5,049 nucleotides of DNA from positions 1 through 5,049 of the forward strand of contig DJVI01000026.1 of assembly GCA_002441125.1 (NCBI GenBank), in the 5' to 3' direction. Made by a program: the position numbers and the translations under genes. Shown piece by piece: positions 5,025-5,049 of the stretch (position 1 is its first letter; every line of letters begins with the position of its first letter). The notes beneath the pieces were generated by a model that saw only the letters and a program-made list of their open reading frames with translations, did no database searches and was not told where the DNA came from. This stretch comes from Caldifarciminota bacterium UBA6260 (lineage in GTDB: Bacteria; Hydrothermota; 32-111).

Positions 5025-5049
5025 TTATTCTAATATTTCAGTTACAACA
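5025..5049 (-). CDS. tuf: Elongation factor Tu, last residues (partial)
   Basis: The window edge holds the last seven codons and stop of an upstream gene, reading VVTEILE followed by TAA (5027-5025). This matches the usual EF-Tu C-terminus (…GVVTEIIE or similar), and tuf is commonly found directly upstream of rpmG, tRNA-Trp, secE and nusG. The identity rests on this short tail plus gene order, so it is likely but not proven. The gap to rpmG is 10 nt. Confidence 0.72.

Noticed and set aside
1..5049. Mobile element, CRISPR array, defence system or other novel gene cassette
   Set aside because: The whole window is accounted for by a standard operon with gaps no larger than 58 nt, and no direct repeats or foreign genes were seen.

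Overview
The window is a stretch of one conserved bacterial transcription-translation operon, all on the minus strand. Read in the direction of transcription (high to low coordinates) the order is: end of tuf (EF-Tu), rpmG (L33), tRNA-Trp, secE, nusG, rplK (L11), rplA (L1), rplJ (L10), rplL (L7/L12), and the first 634 codons of rpoB (RNA polymerase beta), which runs off the window at position 1. No gene is supported on the plus strand. There are no mobile elements, CRISPR arrays, rRNA genes or breaks in the operon.

The organism is a bacterium with AT-rich DNA that uses AGA/AGG arginine and ATA isoleucine codons often. Its ribosomal proteins and polymerase are bacterial in type. NusG has the plain NGN-KOW form, without the large insertion known from Thermotoga and Aquifex. 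L33 is the zinc-binding four-cysteine type. The tRNA-Trp gene does not encode CCA. Several near-universal motifs are altered: SecE has LP for the usual WP, L7/L12 has NIEL for GLGL, L1 has GVKGLMPNP for GPRGLMPNP, and beta has Q for P in the TPEGPNIG motif. This suggests a lineage distant from the common model bacteria. I cannot name the phylum from the sequence alone.

The operon is very compact. From tuf to rplL the gaps are 10, 6, 16, 2 and 17 nt, then a 1-nt overlap, then 9 and 9 nt. At several junctions the Shine-Dalgarno sequence overlaps the upstream stop codon. No internal promoter or L10-type leader fits between these genes.

The only larger gap is 58 nt between rplL and rpoB. It holds two abutting hairpins: a perfect 9-bp G/C-rich stem, and a 6-bp stem whose loop presents most of the rpoB Shine-Dalgarno sequence. 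The 3' arm of the first hairpin can alternatively pair with that Shine-Dalgarno sequence. A 14-codon mini-ORF starts in the loop of the first hairpin and stops in an ATGA overlap with the rpoB start codon. This gap is the best candidate for undescribed regulation here, and it lies where highly expressed L12 gives way to RNA polymerase.

The genes act together in gene expression. EF-Tu, tRNA-Trp, L33, L11, L1, L10 and L12 serve translation, and L11, L10 and L12 form the factor-binding stalk. NusG and RpoB serve transcription. SecE serves protein export. I see no novel multi-gene system; the points of interest are small-scale.
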